From Agarophyton chilense (taxonomy: Eukaryota > Rhodophyta > Florideophyceae > Gracilariales > Gracilariaceae), in contig JARGXX010000070.1 of assembly GCA_030374765.1 (NCBI GenBank), positions 1 to 64,000 on the forward strand: a DNA stretch of 64,000 nucleotides, written 5' to 3'. The notes under the pieces were generated by a model. The model did not search any database. It saw nothing but the letters and a program-made list of their open reading frames with translations, and was not told where the DNA came from. Positions within the stretch are counted from its first letter, which is position 1. The number at the start of each line of letters is the position of its first letter. Positions 20,926 through 30,802 of this stretch are shown piece by piece. A program made the translations under genes and the position numbers.

Positions 20926-22098
20926 ATGTCTTATTCGTCGCGCATCCCCCCACCTCCGTCCCCGCCGGACTCAGCTCTGAGCGACGATTCCAACCCTCAA
21001 GCAGCCCCGTTTTCGGCGAACCCCCAGCCTAGCGCATCCCCAAAGCTTCCCCTAGACAACAAACTGGGAGCACTGCACCTGACGCCTTGCTCACTGGAAG
21101 AATACTTCAACGTCGATCCTTCTGTGTTTGGCTTGTATGAGTACGTGGACGGCCTTCTTGTTGCACTACCGATGGCCGATGATCATCACGATGAAATAAG
21201 CCACATGATGCAGGCCTCGGTTCATACTCGATATGTCGAAGGAAAGACATCACAAATACCCTTTCTACAGGCAGGAACTGCTATTCCACCAGAGTCTCCA
21301 TCTTCGTCGCGCTCTCCGCGTCGAAGACGTGTGAGAAGGCCGGATATTAGCACTGGTCGCTTGTTGACGCAAGCAGAAAGACTTCAACTCTCTCCCAACT
21401 CCCAAAAAGTCACTCACCCTCTCGGTAGACCTCCGGAAACTGTTGTTGAAGTTACCAGCAAGAACGAGACGACCGACACTGTGATCAAAGTACGCGAGTA
21501 TGAACGAGCCGGTGTTAACCAGTTCGTCATCGTGAATAGAGATACCACCTGTGATGACGAAAAGAAACGCGATCCACGCGTTGAAGTATACAAAATGAAT
21601 CGGGAGACAGGTAAATATTATCCCAAACGCGTATTCCGTGGAGAAGAATCTGTTGATCTTGGTCCTTGTGGCGATCACAGGCCCAAGGATCTGTTCAAAC
21701 CGGATCCGTCAAAAACGCTTGATGATCTCGCATCCTCTTTCCGTTCTAAAGACGCAGCGCTGGCTTCGAAAGACGCAGAGAAGGAAGAGCTGCGTCGTTC
21801 AAAAGACGCAGAGAAGGAAGAGCTGCGTCGTTCAAAAGACGCAGAGAAGGAAGAGCTGCGCCGTTCGAAAGACGCAGCGCTGGCTTCGAAAGACGCAGCG
21901 CTGGCTTCGAAAGACGCAGAGATAGAACAGATGCGTTTGGAATTGAAAAGTGGAACGTCCAAGCACAGAAGGCTCAGGGAAAAGGTGAAGAAAGAATACC
22001 CTAATGTGAGCTTGAGCAACTCCAGTGGAAGTTCGAGTGCAAGCCCCACAAACAGTCCAAAGAAAAAGAAGTCCAAACGTCCACAACGGAGACACTGA
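20926..22098 (+). CDS. Uma2/DUF820 PD-(D/E)XK nuclease-fold protein with C-terminal coiled coil
   Basis: 390 residues, ATG start, no internal stop. Residues 50-250 follow the Uma2 (DUF820) layout common in cyanobacteria: S-L-E-E-Y near 56, Y-E-Y-V-D-G-L-L-V near 71, then the nuclease core with R-P-D (D140), V-V-E-V-T-S (E175) and an I-K-V...Y-E-R-A-G-V helix (K188), and V-I-V-N and V-E-V-Y strands. All three core acidic/basic positions are present, so catalysis is possible. An insert rich in Ser/Arg (about 125-138) precedes the Asp. After residue 270 comes a repeat of 7-residue S-K-D-A-A-L-A and 11-residue S-K-D-A-E-K-E-E-L-R-R units forming a coiled coil, then a basic Ser-rich tail that could be a nuclear signal. 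Function unknown. An ancient bacterial origin is inferred from the family's distribution. Confidence 0.8.
   Translation: MSYSSRIPPPPSPPDSALSDDSNPQAAPFSANPQPSASPKLPLDNKLGALHLTPCSLEEYFNVDPSVFGLYEYVDGLLVALPMADDHHDEISHMMQASVHTRYVEGKTSQIPFLQAGTAIPPESPSSSRSPRRRRVRRPDISTGRLLTQAERLQLSPNSQKVTHPLGRPPETVVEVTSKNETTDTVIKVREYERAGVNQFVIVNRDTTCDDEKKRDPRVEVYKMNRETGKYYPKRVFRGEESVDLGPCGDHRPKDLFKPDPSKTLDDLASSFRSKDAALASKDAEKEELRRSKDAEKEELRRSKDAEKEELRRSKDAALASKDAALASKDAEIEQMRLELKSGTSKHRRLREKVKKEYPNVSLSNSSGSSSASPTNSPKKKKSKRPQRRH
21745..21920 (+). repeat. In-gene tandem repeat of 21- and 33-bp units
   Basis: Near-identical units encode S-K-D-A-A-L-A (7 residues) and S-K-D-A-E-K-E-E-L-R-R (11 residues), three or so of each. 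Both lengths fit coiled-coil periodicity (heptad and hendecad). Confidence 0.9.
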
Positions 22099-22700
22099 AC
22101 AAAGTTTTGGACTCCACAATCATTAGATATGCTTTGTTGTGACATTTTTGGGCCCATTTGTTTGTGTTTCATTAAGAGGTCTGATTGTATTGCTTATCTC
22201 AACGGTACCAGAAGATCAAACCCAAGAACGCACAAATTTAGAACTAGGTTCACCCGCACGGAGTAAAGACTCAATTGTCGTTCTTGTTCATTACACTATT
22301 GCAACTCTTCCAAGTAATGCTATGCTGGTTGAGCTGATTCTGTGGACTTGCTGCAGCTCACGCACCATTTGTGACTGCAATGCGTGGGCGGACCAGTTCT
22401 GAGCATTGTACCGAGGATGTAGTGAAACTTGTTGGGAAACTATGGCATTCCCTACCATGATCAAGGATTCCCTTCGATGACACCAGAGCCTATGTCGAGG
22501 CCTAAACAGACCTCCAACTTCTAGCCTAACTTACGTCGTCATCATTTTCACGTTATACTGTAGTACGAACACAATCGCCCCACATCATCACACACACTTG
22601 AGCAAGTCAATCCGGTGCACACAAACTTTGGCCTGTAGTTGTCTGTACGATTCCAACTTGCACAGCAGCTCTCTGTATGCACATGTGCAGCGCCGGATTC
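22099..22700. other. Intergenic region
   Basis: Between the stop of the Uma2 gene and the 3' end of the convergent gene that follows. Nothing recognisable. Confidence 0.5.
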
Positions 22701-23638
22701 TCACGGTGCTGATTCAGGCGGTCTCGGTCCATGCATATCATGCATACCGTTTGATCCCCGTGGGTCTATGCTTGGAAGAGAGCCTCTGATACCTTTGCTC
22801 TGTTGGAGGGGATCAAACTGCTTACCGCCCAGGATCAAGTCGTGAGATATTAACGATCCTGTAGTGTTCTTTCCCAAAATCAACTCGTCTCTAGACGTAT
22901 CGGTATGTAATCCGTTTTTAGGGATACGTGGCATGAGATCACCAACAGATGGGCCATTGGGAGCAGATGTGGCCAAGCGACTAGGCGACTTTCCCTTTGG
23001 AAATGCGGGAATTTCACTTCGGCGAGCTGCCGACGGTGGTTGGGGCTCAAGAGGCCGGCTAAGCGGTGAAGGGCCTTGCCTATGATATCCATCACTGCAC
23101 TGCAGGTTGCTCAAGGCAGTGGTAAGGTTAAATGGGTCTCGCGAACGTATTGAGCGTTCCGGAGGTTCATGACACCCATTGCGAAAAGGCGGAAACCTTC
23201 CAGGAAGGGGGCCCGTATCATCCTCGCCAATCAAGGAAGCATGAATCAAATTGTTATCCCTTCTATCCTTCGGCATCCATCCAGTGGTAAATGAAGGTGC
23301 AATAGCCGGAGGGATTGGCAAGATACCCGGTATGAATATCTATGGAAGTGGACCTACTGGAGCGTTTTTGATGGCATCACGCAACCCCTCAGAGAGACCA
23401 CTCACTTGGGCTGGAGCTAAACTTGGGGCAATCCCACATGGATGAGTTCGAGAAATGGGACAGGAAGATAAATCGGGGTCATTTAGAGCGCTACAGGCCC
23501 AGCATCGCCACCACCCAGCGCTTGACAATGCTTTGGTTTGTTCGTTACACACCTCAATACCTCTAGTTAGGCTTGCGTGCTGGTCTGGTGTTAAGTACGC
23601 CTCCCAAGGGATTGTCTCACGGGACACCAAACATCAAC
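22701..23638 (-). pseudogene. Hypothetical protein with RanBP2-like zinc finger
   Basis: One minus-strand frame with a stop at 23,340-23,342. The first part has W-R-C-W-A-C-S-A-L-N followed by a Cys about seven residues on, close to a RanBP2-type finger (W-x-C-x2-C-x3-N-x6-C-x2-C) but with Ser at the last expected Cys. The second part (to 22,701) is Pro/Ser/Arg-rich and disordered. It may be the 3' portion of a longer gene with the fragments at 23,660-24,859, either through introns or as a decayed gene. Confidence 0.4.
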
Positions 23639-23659
23639 GCTTCTCCTTTGGACCTCTGC

Positions 23660-24859
23660 TCATCGCTTACCCAGCTTCTCTATCGGAGGAATCAGGCCAT
23701 GAATCTCGCATAGTAGTCGCTGCCAATGTGTCTCGGTTCGAAAATGATGAAGCTCATGATAGGCTGCCCGACGTTTGGATGTTTGCATTTTTGAGATAGA
23801 GTCGAGTGCTTCCAGAAGGGAACGATGTAAATGACGTGGAGGAGCTGATGACGCAGAATCTTGGCTGACACACGTTGACATCTTTGTAGCCACGGAAAAG
23901 AGAATTCTGACTCAGAAATGCGTTTTACGTTATGGATCTAGCTTCGCAGTTGAGCACGAGTAATTGATGCTGAGCCGCGATGAAGCGTTGTTGCGATCAT
24001 TGAATGTACATGAGCCGCTTGGTTTTCGGGATCATGACTGGACACGTCAGCAGAGGGTGTTAAACTTGGAAGACCCATGAATGTGGGCGCTTCAGCCGAG
24101 TCGTGTGATAATTTGTCGGGTATCGGGCATGGCTGTAGAGGGTAGGCTTCGTCTAAAGCGATTGTGCTTGTAGAAGCCGAATGCAGCGTTTCAGTCGGGT
24201 TTACAAGTGATGAAGTGATGTTTGAACGCTGTGGGTGCTGCTGTTGCGTTTCGATAAACAAGGCTTCTTCGGTGTACGAGAGACGGGGATTGGGTTGAAA
24301 GTAGTGAATATGTGTCGGAGTTGCCACTTGGTTGACCTGAGGCTGTCGTGCCCAAGTCGTTTTGAAGAGGCAAAAGCTGGTTGGCGTCTGTTGCAGTAGT
24401 GTTTGTAGTATTTGGCAGAATGGGCAATGCGCCAGAGGATGTAGAAGGTGAGTGTCCGGAACCATTCCAAGTCCCAGCTACAAATAATGAGGGAACAGAA
24501 GGAGAGGTTGATAGCAATGGGGTTGAAAGGAGTTGAGATTAATGGGTGCTCGGCTGCGATTGAGTCGGAGGTTGCAGTTGCAGCTCATATGAGACACAGA
24601 AAGATTTTTGCAGGCGCATTGACTACCAGTCTTGAGTTATGTTGGCAAGGCGGGCTAATTTGTCATAGGAACGTCGCAGAGCGGGAAGAGATGAAATTGA
24701 ATGAAGCAGAGAATCAAGATAGGCTGTGGTAGCAACATTTGGATGGGTTGCGAGCGCCTGAAAGTGACCAAGATTGTTGACAGTTCGCAGTCGCTGCGTC
24801 CATGTGTCGAGGACGATAGTTCGCAGAGAGCCGTGGGCGTACGCAGTGTTACCGGGCAT
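23660..24859 (-). pseudogene. Hypothetical gene fragments upstream of the RanBP2-like finger
   Basis: Three open stretches on the minus strand: 24,859-24,623 (helical, starts inside the GC-rich dispersed repeat), 24,517-23,938 in overlapping frames (Gln/His/Ser/Thr-rich), and 23,893-23,660. No family recognised. Same-strand order suggests exons or remnants of one gene continuing to 22,701. Confidence 0.3.
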
Positions 24860-24898
24860 CGGTCCTCTTTTGAAACGACTGCGCGCGCGCGCGCGCGT
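24828..24898. repeat. GC-rich dispersed repeat at the MLH1 truncation point
   Basis: About 67 bp, roughly 88% identical by eye to the reverse complement of 38,967-39,037, ending in a (GC)n run at 24,881-24,898. MLH1 homology begins about 30 bp later. Confidence 0.7.
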
Positions 24899-24928
24899 GC
24901 AACGCGTGGCGCTGGCCCCGTTCGGGGC

Positions 24929-25363
24929 GTCTTTGCATCCGATCTAAATATGGACCAGAAAGATATTGATGTGAACGTGCACCCCACCAAGAAAGAGGTC
25001 CGTTTTCTTCACGAAATTTCTATCGTAGGGGCAGTTGTTGAAGCTTTGAGCAAAGAACTAAAGCATGCAGAATGCTCCCGGATGTTTTCAACGCAGACTC
25101 TGCCTTCTGCGAAATCCACGGGCTCTGGATTTGGTATTAAACCCATACACGGAGAAGGTAGTGTTCCTAATTCAGACTAAGACCGTGCACGTACTACGCC
25201 GCAAGATCAAAACCACGTTATGTGGGCGAAACAGAGTTCCGTTTGTAAGTCAAATCGCCGTATAGAAAGTGGAGGAACTGCTTCAAATGGGGACCCTCAA
25301 CTTATGATAGATAAAAGTGCCAATGGAGATGTATCCAGGTAACTAATTGCAAAAGATGATATG
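24929..25363 (+). pseudogene. MLH1: MLH1 middle part (end of ATPase/transducer domain and linker), 5'-truncated
   Basis: Begins inside MLH1 with the highly conserved [11 protein letters not shown] motif of the transducer domain and continues through F-L-H-E to S-R-M-F-S-T-Q-T-L, then a linker. The roughly 320 residues that should precede it are absent; upstream is a (GC)n run and an unrelated minus-strand gene. Two in-frame TAA codons follow (25,178-25,180 and 25,340-25,342). The frame runs into the ATATG target duplication at 25,359-25,363 and is in phase with the C-terminal part at 16,408. Certainly MLH1; non-functional here. Confidence 0.85.
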
Positions 25364-25734
25364 TGCAACCACTAAATTTGACTACAACGAATGGTCGTCA
25401 CCGAAGACAAACAGTCGACTACGACGAATGTTCGTTGAAACAGACAGTAACTGACACAGTCAGGATGACGGGTGCGTAGGGAACTGAGATGGAAGCAGAA
25501 TGAAGTGCTATAGGCAAAATAGTCGAATTGGAACCCGGAAGAATGCGAGAAGAGTGAAGGTTTGTGGGACAAACAGTAGAATTAGAACCCAAAAGGATGC
25601 CAGGCGGCTGCTTTAAAATCCACTGTAGAGACCAGATCGTTTGAAGGGATCTACGGCATCGGCCCGTCAGGGAATAGTTCCAGTAAACTTGTCCGGACTG
25701 CTGTCACCATTAACTACATAAGGTCTCTGTTGCA
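25364..25734 (+). repeat. 5' LTR of gypsy A
   Basis: 371 bp, TG...CA, preceded by ATATG. See the 3' LTR at 16,035-16,405 for the comparison. Confidence 0.95.
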
Positions 25735-25735
25735 C

Positions 25736-25750
25736 TGGTATCGTCGCACC
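25736..25750 (+). promoter_or_regulatory. Primer-binding site of gypsy A
   Basis: TGGTATCGTCGCACC starts one base after the LTR. TGG pairs with a tRNA CCA end. The first seven bases match the common TGGTATC start, but the rest departs from the usual initiator-Met form, so the tRNA is not identified. Confidence 0.6.
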
Positions 25751-25856
25751 AAAATGAAATTAGCAACCCCCCTGTGTTGATCAATTAAAAACCCAACAAG
25801 CCGGAGTCGTTCTGTGGAAAACGCGATTTTCTGGTATTGAACACGTGGTTATACAA

Positions 25857-26565
25857 ATTGGAGCAATATTTTAATCTGGTACAGATCGCCAACGCCAATG
25901 TGGTCCTCACAGATGCCAACCGAATTTCATTTGCAACAACCCTGTTAACAAGCACAGCGGCTATATGGTGGTATACTTTGCTGAGATCTAAGGAAGCCTC
26001 AAAGACATGGGATTAGTTCGTTGCTGTAATGAGAAAGGAATTCGTAACAGAATATCACGAACGCAGAGCCCGAGACGCTCTGAGGTCCTGCAAGCAGAAT
26101 GGTTCCGTCGCAGAGTATCTTTCCAACTTTCGGAATACTGTTCTCACTATCCCTAATATGAACACCAGCGAGAAGTGGGATAAGTTCGTCAGCGGTTTGA
26201 TGTCCAAAATTCGGATTGAAGTTCGTAAGGCCAATTGCACGGAGTTTGAAGAAGCTACCAAGATTTCCATGCGTGTCGAGGCGGCGTTCGAACGTATTAC
26301 TCTAGATCAGTCGACCAACAAGGTATCTATTGCCGATCCTGAACCAATGCAGATTGATAACACCGAATTTCGTCGCTACGAGCGCTCAAAGCAGCGTTTG
26401 TTAGGCATCCGCAACAACGCATGCTTTAAGTGCCATAAACCGGGTTGCCGACCGTGGAAGCATCGTTCCAATGATCAACGCAACGTCACTGTTTCGAATC
26501 TTGAGGCTAGTCTAAAGAATGAAAATGCAGTTGATGAAGTAGTTTCTGATAGTTCGGAAAACTAA
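25857..26565 (+). pseudogene. gag: Gypsy A gag
   Basis: Retrotransposon Gag with W-W-Y-T-L-L in the first helical region, a TAG just before 26,015, then M-R-K-E-F...Y-H-E-R-R-A-R-D-A-L and a long helical capsid part. Near the C-terminus a degenerate zinc knuckle, C-F-K-C-H-K-P-G-C, lacks the normal CCHC spacing. The true start is unclear. Confidence 0.7.
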
Positions 26566-26618
26566 AGTGTCCTTCCCAAAGTAACAAAAGCACGTCGGAA
26601 GGGCTTTTTGTCAATAAC

Positions 26619-27798
26619 GTGTCGCCGCATACAGGAAACAGTCGAGTTAGATGTATCTCTTTGATGGTCATGGAGGGTGAATTCGACAGGGTTCCGGCTC
26701 GAATACTGAAAGATGACGGCTGTTCATCGAATGTGATTTCACGGGATTTTGCGGAATCCCATCGATCTAAGTTCACCTTTCATCCGATATTGATGGACGT
26801 GTCTCACTCCAAACAAGGCTCCTGTGAGATTGCCACAGAAATGGTTCTCAATGGTACAGTCACAGTCGGCAATTATTCTTACGCTGGCAATTGGATAATC
26901 GCCGATGCAAGGTATGAAGTTCTGCTTGGTATGCCTTGGCATGTCGACCAAAATCTTGAGACAGATTATAATCAGCGAGTGGTGGTGGTTGGGGGCCATA
27001 GACTGTCGGGAGAAACCACAGCAAGACAGGGATTCTGTGCAGTACAGACTATGGGCGTCAAACAGTTCCGTCGACATCTGCGCCGCCCGAAGAAGGGAAT
27101 AGAAATTTTTAGGGTGGTGCAGGTTTCATCCTCTGAGCTATTGGGTCGACAGCCAGATTCAAAGGCGAAGCTGCTTGATGAGGAGGATGAGGACTTACGG
27201 AAAATTCTAGAAGACCATGAGGCCGTATTCCAGTCTGAGCTTCCTTCCGGATTACCCCCTGTGCGGTCTGTTGATCATGCTATTGAGACTGATCCAGTGT
27301 CACGCCCTCCTCATCGCCCGCTATATCAGTTGTCTCCGGCCGAGTTAGTACCTGCTCGAGAATACGTGGACAAACTCCTGTTGTCTGGTAAGATCCGTCC
27401 GAGTAAGTCGCCGTATGGCGCACCTCTTTTCTTTGTTTGTGAGCCTGGCCGGGAGTTGAGAGGTGTGGTGGATTACAGAGCTTTAAATCGGATCACGAAG
27501 CGCAATAACGCACCTATCCATCCCGCGATTGGGGCAGTCACAGTTCTTTTCTAAACTGGATTTGAAGACTGGGTTTCACCAAATTCGACTACGACCATCA
27601 GAAATTGAGAAGACGGCATTTAACACGAAGTATGGTCAGTTCGAGTATTTGGTGATGCCAATGGGATTATGCAATGCACCTGCTACTTTTCAGACCCTGA
27701 TGAATGGAGTTTTTTCCGACTTCATAGACCGAGTCGTAGTTGTATATGTCGATGACATTTTGATTTACAGTCGAATACGCGAGGAACACCTTAAGCAT
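26619..27798 (+). pseudogene. pol: Gypsy A pol 5' part (protease, RT N-terminal half)
   Basis: The protease region has D-D-G-C-S-S-N where D-S/T-G is expected, and the downstream L-L-G-M-P-W flap/helix motif. RT follows with V-V-D-Y-R-A-L-N, a one-base frameshift near 27,525, then F-S-K-L-D-L-K-T-G-F-H-Q-I, M-P-M-G-L-C-N-A-P-A-T-F-Q and V-Y-V-D-D-I-L-I-Y-S at about 27,750. The coding is cut at 27,798 by the LTR of B. Dead. Confidence 0.85.
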
Positions 27799-28587
27799 TG
27801 TAGGACAACGCTTGGAGCGGAGACATCACGAAGATGTTCGGGATCTTCCTCTCTTGAGAGACACGCTTCAGGCGGAGGAGACGCGTCCCAACGGAGCACA
27901 AAAACAGAGCCACTCTGGAAAGGCACGACGGAGTCGGGTGTAAGACCGAGTCCAATCCGGCGGGATATACCTAGAGTGTTTAGGTGAGCACGGCACAGTC
28001 CGGGGTGTGACCAATCCTACGCGGAGCGGTATCACGGCGATTGTCGGAAAAGGAGCGAGGAAACACTCGTATGAGGGGGACGAGCGGGGTGAGTGAGGCG
28101 GCCACTCACGAGAGCCAAAAAAAAGAACAAGAGGAAAACGGGGGCGAAACCCTATACAGGGGCGAGACTACGACAAGTGTCGGCGATTAAATATGAACCC
28201 GCGGTGGTGGTAGCCATCTGGTCGACAGAGGGGTGGATGACCTAACGTGCAACGGGTGCTCACGCAGTATGCAGTGAAGACGGGCCAAAGGCGAAAAGTT
28301 CAAAGCCAAGACTCCCTCCTTGGGATCTCCCAATAGGGTGTTTACTCGGGAGCAGTGCTCAACCTACTAAGTAGTGTGGCGCGCGGCCCCTGACAGTGGG
28401 CGCGCGCCCGAAAAATAGACACTAAATAGCGATAGCGTAGCTAAATAAATACTGAAAATTACTAAATAATACTAACCATTAGGTAGAATCCGGGCCACGT
28501 GTGGCCCGCCTCGCACTCGAGCGTCGGCATCCGTGCAGTCCACGTGTTCCACCAGTGTGCACTTCCGGTCCTAACCGGCCGTCGGCA
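27799..28587 (-). repeat. LTR of gypsy B (3' LTR)
   Basis: 789 bp, matching the 5' LTR copies at 12,988 and 63,263 in the same orientation. No polypurine tract is visible next to it at 28,588-28,610 when read on the minus strand, which is unusual for a 3' LTR. Confidence 0.9.
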
Positions 28588-28925
28588 CGCAATAGCGGTA
28601 TAGCTTGTCATAGACCAAGCTAGTCCTCAAGCGAGCGAAATCTCTAATTCTTGGGAAGAAACCCCCTTGAAGGGCATTGTCCTTCATATCCCCCTCCTTA
28701 GGTGACGAACACGCCGTCGACAAGGCGGGGAGGTAACGTTCCAACCGGCATAAAAGCGAGCCGCGTAACGCGTCCAGCGACCACTCGACTGTCGAAGGCA
28801 GAGCTGCACAACCGAACGACAAACGCACCAACGCGGTAACCTCTCCTCGAACTTCGAGCGTTCTTCCGCATCGTGCGCCAACTTCCAGCGAACACCTTCC
28901 GATACCTCGGCGACCAATATTCCCT

Positions 28926-30590
28926 ATGAACGGTGGTAACAATCCCCGCGGGGGTTACTTCTCCGGTTTCCATTCGGCTCCCCCTCCGCGGGGGAGTGCC
29001 TCGCCAACCGCGGCGAGCCCATCCCGGGGTCCCGTTGAAGCTTCAAGCCACATCACTCCTGCGGAGGACGCTTGGCCCACTTACGAGGAACTCGTCCGGT
29101 TAAACCTGCGTCAACATGCGGCGATTCTCCGGAGAGCTCCGTGGTTCCATCCGACAGTGGTCTTCGACGAAGAACTCGTGGCGGCGTATGCTGATATCAA
29201 TGCGCGTCTCCCGGGCGAGCTTCCGGCTTTGATCACCACTTCGTGGGACTGGCGACGCCGTGGGGCGGTTCCCGTTCACGCGATTCTGCGGCGAAGGCGC
29301 GAGTCAGCGGAAGAGGTGCATTGCATATTCGTCCGCATCGGCTACTCACGGATCAACCGGGCGAACTTCCAATACCCCATCCCCGACGAATTCGGCTTCG
29401 ACCTAGGGATGTGCCGGACTCAGGGTGAGATCGGCTATTGTGACCGCCTTGCGGCGTTGGAAACTTACGCATGGCGCGGTCAACCGCGAGCGCGTCAAGA
29501 AGCGATCTGCTAGGCCCGTCCGATCATTCGTGCCGAGTTCCGTCACCTTCGTCGTGAGTCCCGATATCGGTGGTTACAGAACTTCATCCGCGAGGAGCGT
29601 CGGGGCAGATCCCACTTTGGGTTCCTTGTCCCTCATCAGAACACGGAGATACACCGGATTAGTCCCTTCTATCAGTTCGGGCGATACGTTCCCCTGCCTG
29701 GGTGGTGGTCCTCCGTCGAGGTGTGCCGGGGATGCTACGTGGAGTTGCCTCCAGTCGTCTCTTATCTGGGCTCGTACCTCATCGAGCATCCGCACTCCGG
29801 CTTATGGTCCGCGGTCCTAACCAAATGGGCAGTCCGCGCCGCGGCGTACATCTTGTGGGAAGCCTACGACCAGTATCGACTGTGGTATCTTCCTCCGCGT
29901 TTGCGTGGTTACATCCGGCACCTGGACCTTCAACTCCCTCTTGGAGGTGTCAATAACGCTGATGAAGCTCAGGAGCTCATCGACATCATTGGGCGTGTCG
30001 ACTGGGTTGTCGTGCCTGTCCGGCAGAGCGGCCGTGTTCATGAAGCCGGTGGGGATGATCGGTCTCCGGGGCGTCGCACGCCGTTGGCGGGAGATTTCAT
30101 CTTCTTTAACCCATGGGAGCAGCAAGAGATCTCCGAGGCGGAGGCGCCGGCACTCCGGATGGCTCCGCGAGGCATACCATACGGGCACCCCGTGGGGTTT
30201 GTCATCCCGGATGACTTCTACTACGCCTATGGCGGTGATGATCTCCCGGAGGAGGAGGGCGAATACCGTGGCGACGAGGTCATGGAAGACGTGAGAGACC
30301 CCGATGGTGCCGATACTACGGCGCAGCCGGCGCAGGGAGCGACTCACGCAGGTGCAGTGGTCGATCCAGTGGCGGCGGCGTTGCCGGACGAACCGGAAGT
30401 TATCGAGGTTCCCATACGCCCAGAGGCGGCCGTGATCTCTCAATTTCTTCGGGGTGTTAGACTTAACGCGCAAGCGGCGAGCGGCGACATTGGTATGATG
30501 AGAGACGCCCTCGTGGCACGCCTGACCAGCGGGAGTAACTCCGCTAGCGATTCGGTTGGCGCGCACGGCAATCCGGGTTCTTCCAACTAA
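28926..30590 (+). pseudogene. Antisense accessory gene of gypsy B (one in-frame TAG)
   Basis: Frame of 554 codons from ATG 28,926, opposite to gag-pol, broken only by TAG at 29,511-29,513; the frame continues unchanged afterwards. The N-terminus is Gly/Pro/Ser-rich. The centre is rich in Trp, Tyr and Arg (R-W-L-Q-N-F-I, G-R-Y-V-P-L-P-G-W-W, W-E-A-Y-D-Q-Y-R-L-W-Y), and the C-terminal third is acidic. No transmembrane segment or signal peptide is evident, so it does not look like env. It converges with pol (212 bp apart). No family recognised; codon-like composition and length argue for a real gene. Confidence 0.6.
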
Positions 30591-30802
30591 TCTCTTGTGA
30601 TCTTGGTTAGTATATCCCGCTGTGCGGTAGTGTGTGCAGCAACTTCGAAAATAGTAAACTGCTTCCGTCTATGACGTATTTGTTTTCTTCCTTCTCTTCC
30701 ACTTCTTCTGAGCGTCCTTCTCCAGGTCTTCCGTGCATCTTCTCCTTCTTCCAAGGGTCCTTACCCAGATCTTCGGTTCTTTTATCCCCATCGGGTGTCT
30801 TC

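Larger units (their letters stand above)
25364..27798 (+). mobile_element. Ty3/gypsy element A, 5' half
   Basis: 5' LTR, primer-binding site, gag, protease and the first half of RT, then interrupted by the LTR of gypsy B at 27,799. It continues at 13,780. Confidence 0.85.

Noticed and set aside
27799-30590. Plus-strand retroelement using the 27.8-kb LTR as 5' LTR and the 28,926 frame as gag
   Set aside because: No primer-binding site follows the LTR, the protein lacks gag motifs, and the LTR matches the 5' LTR of minus-strand element B.
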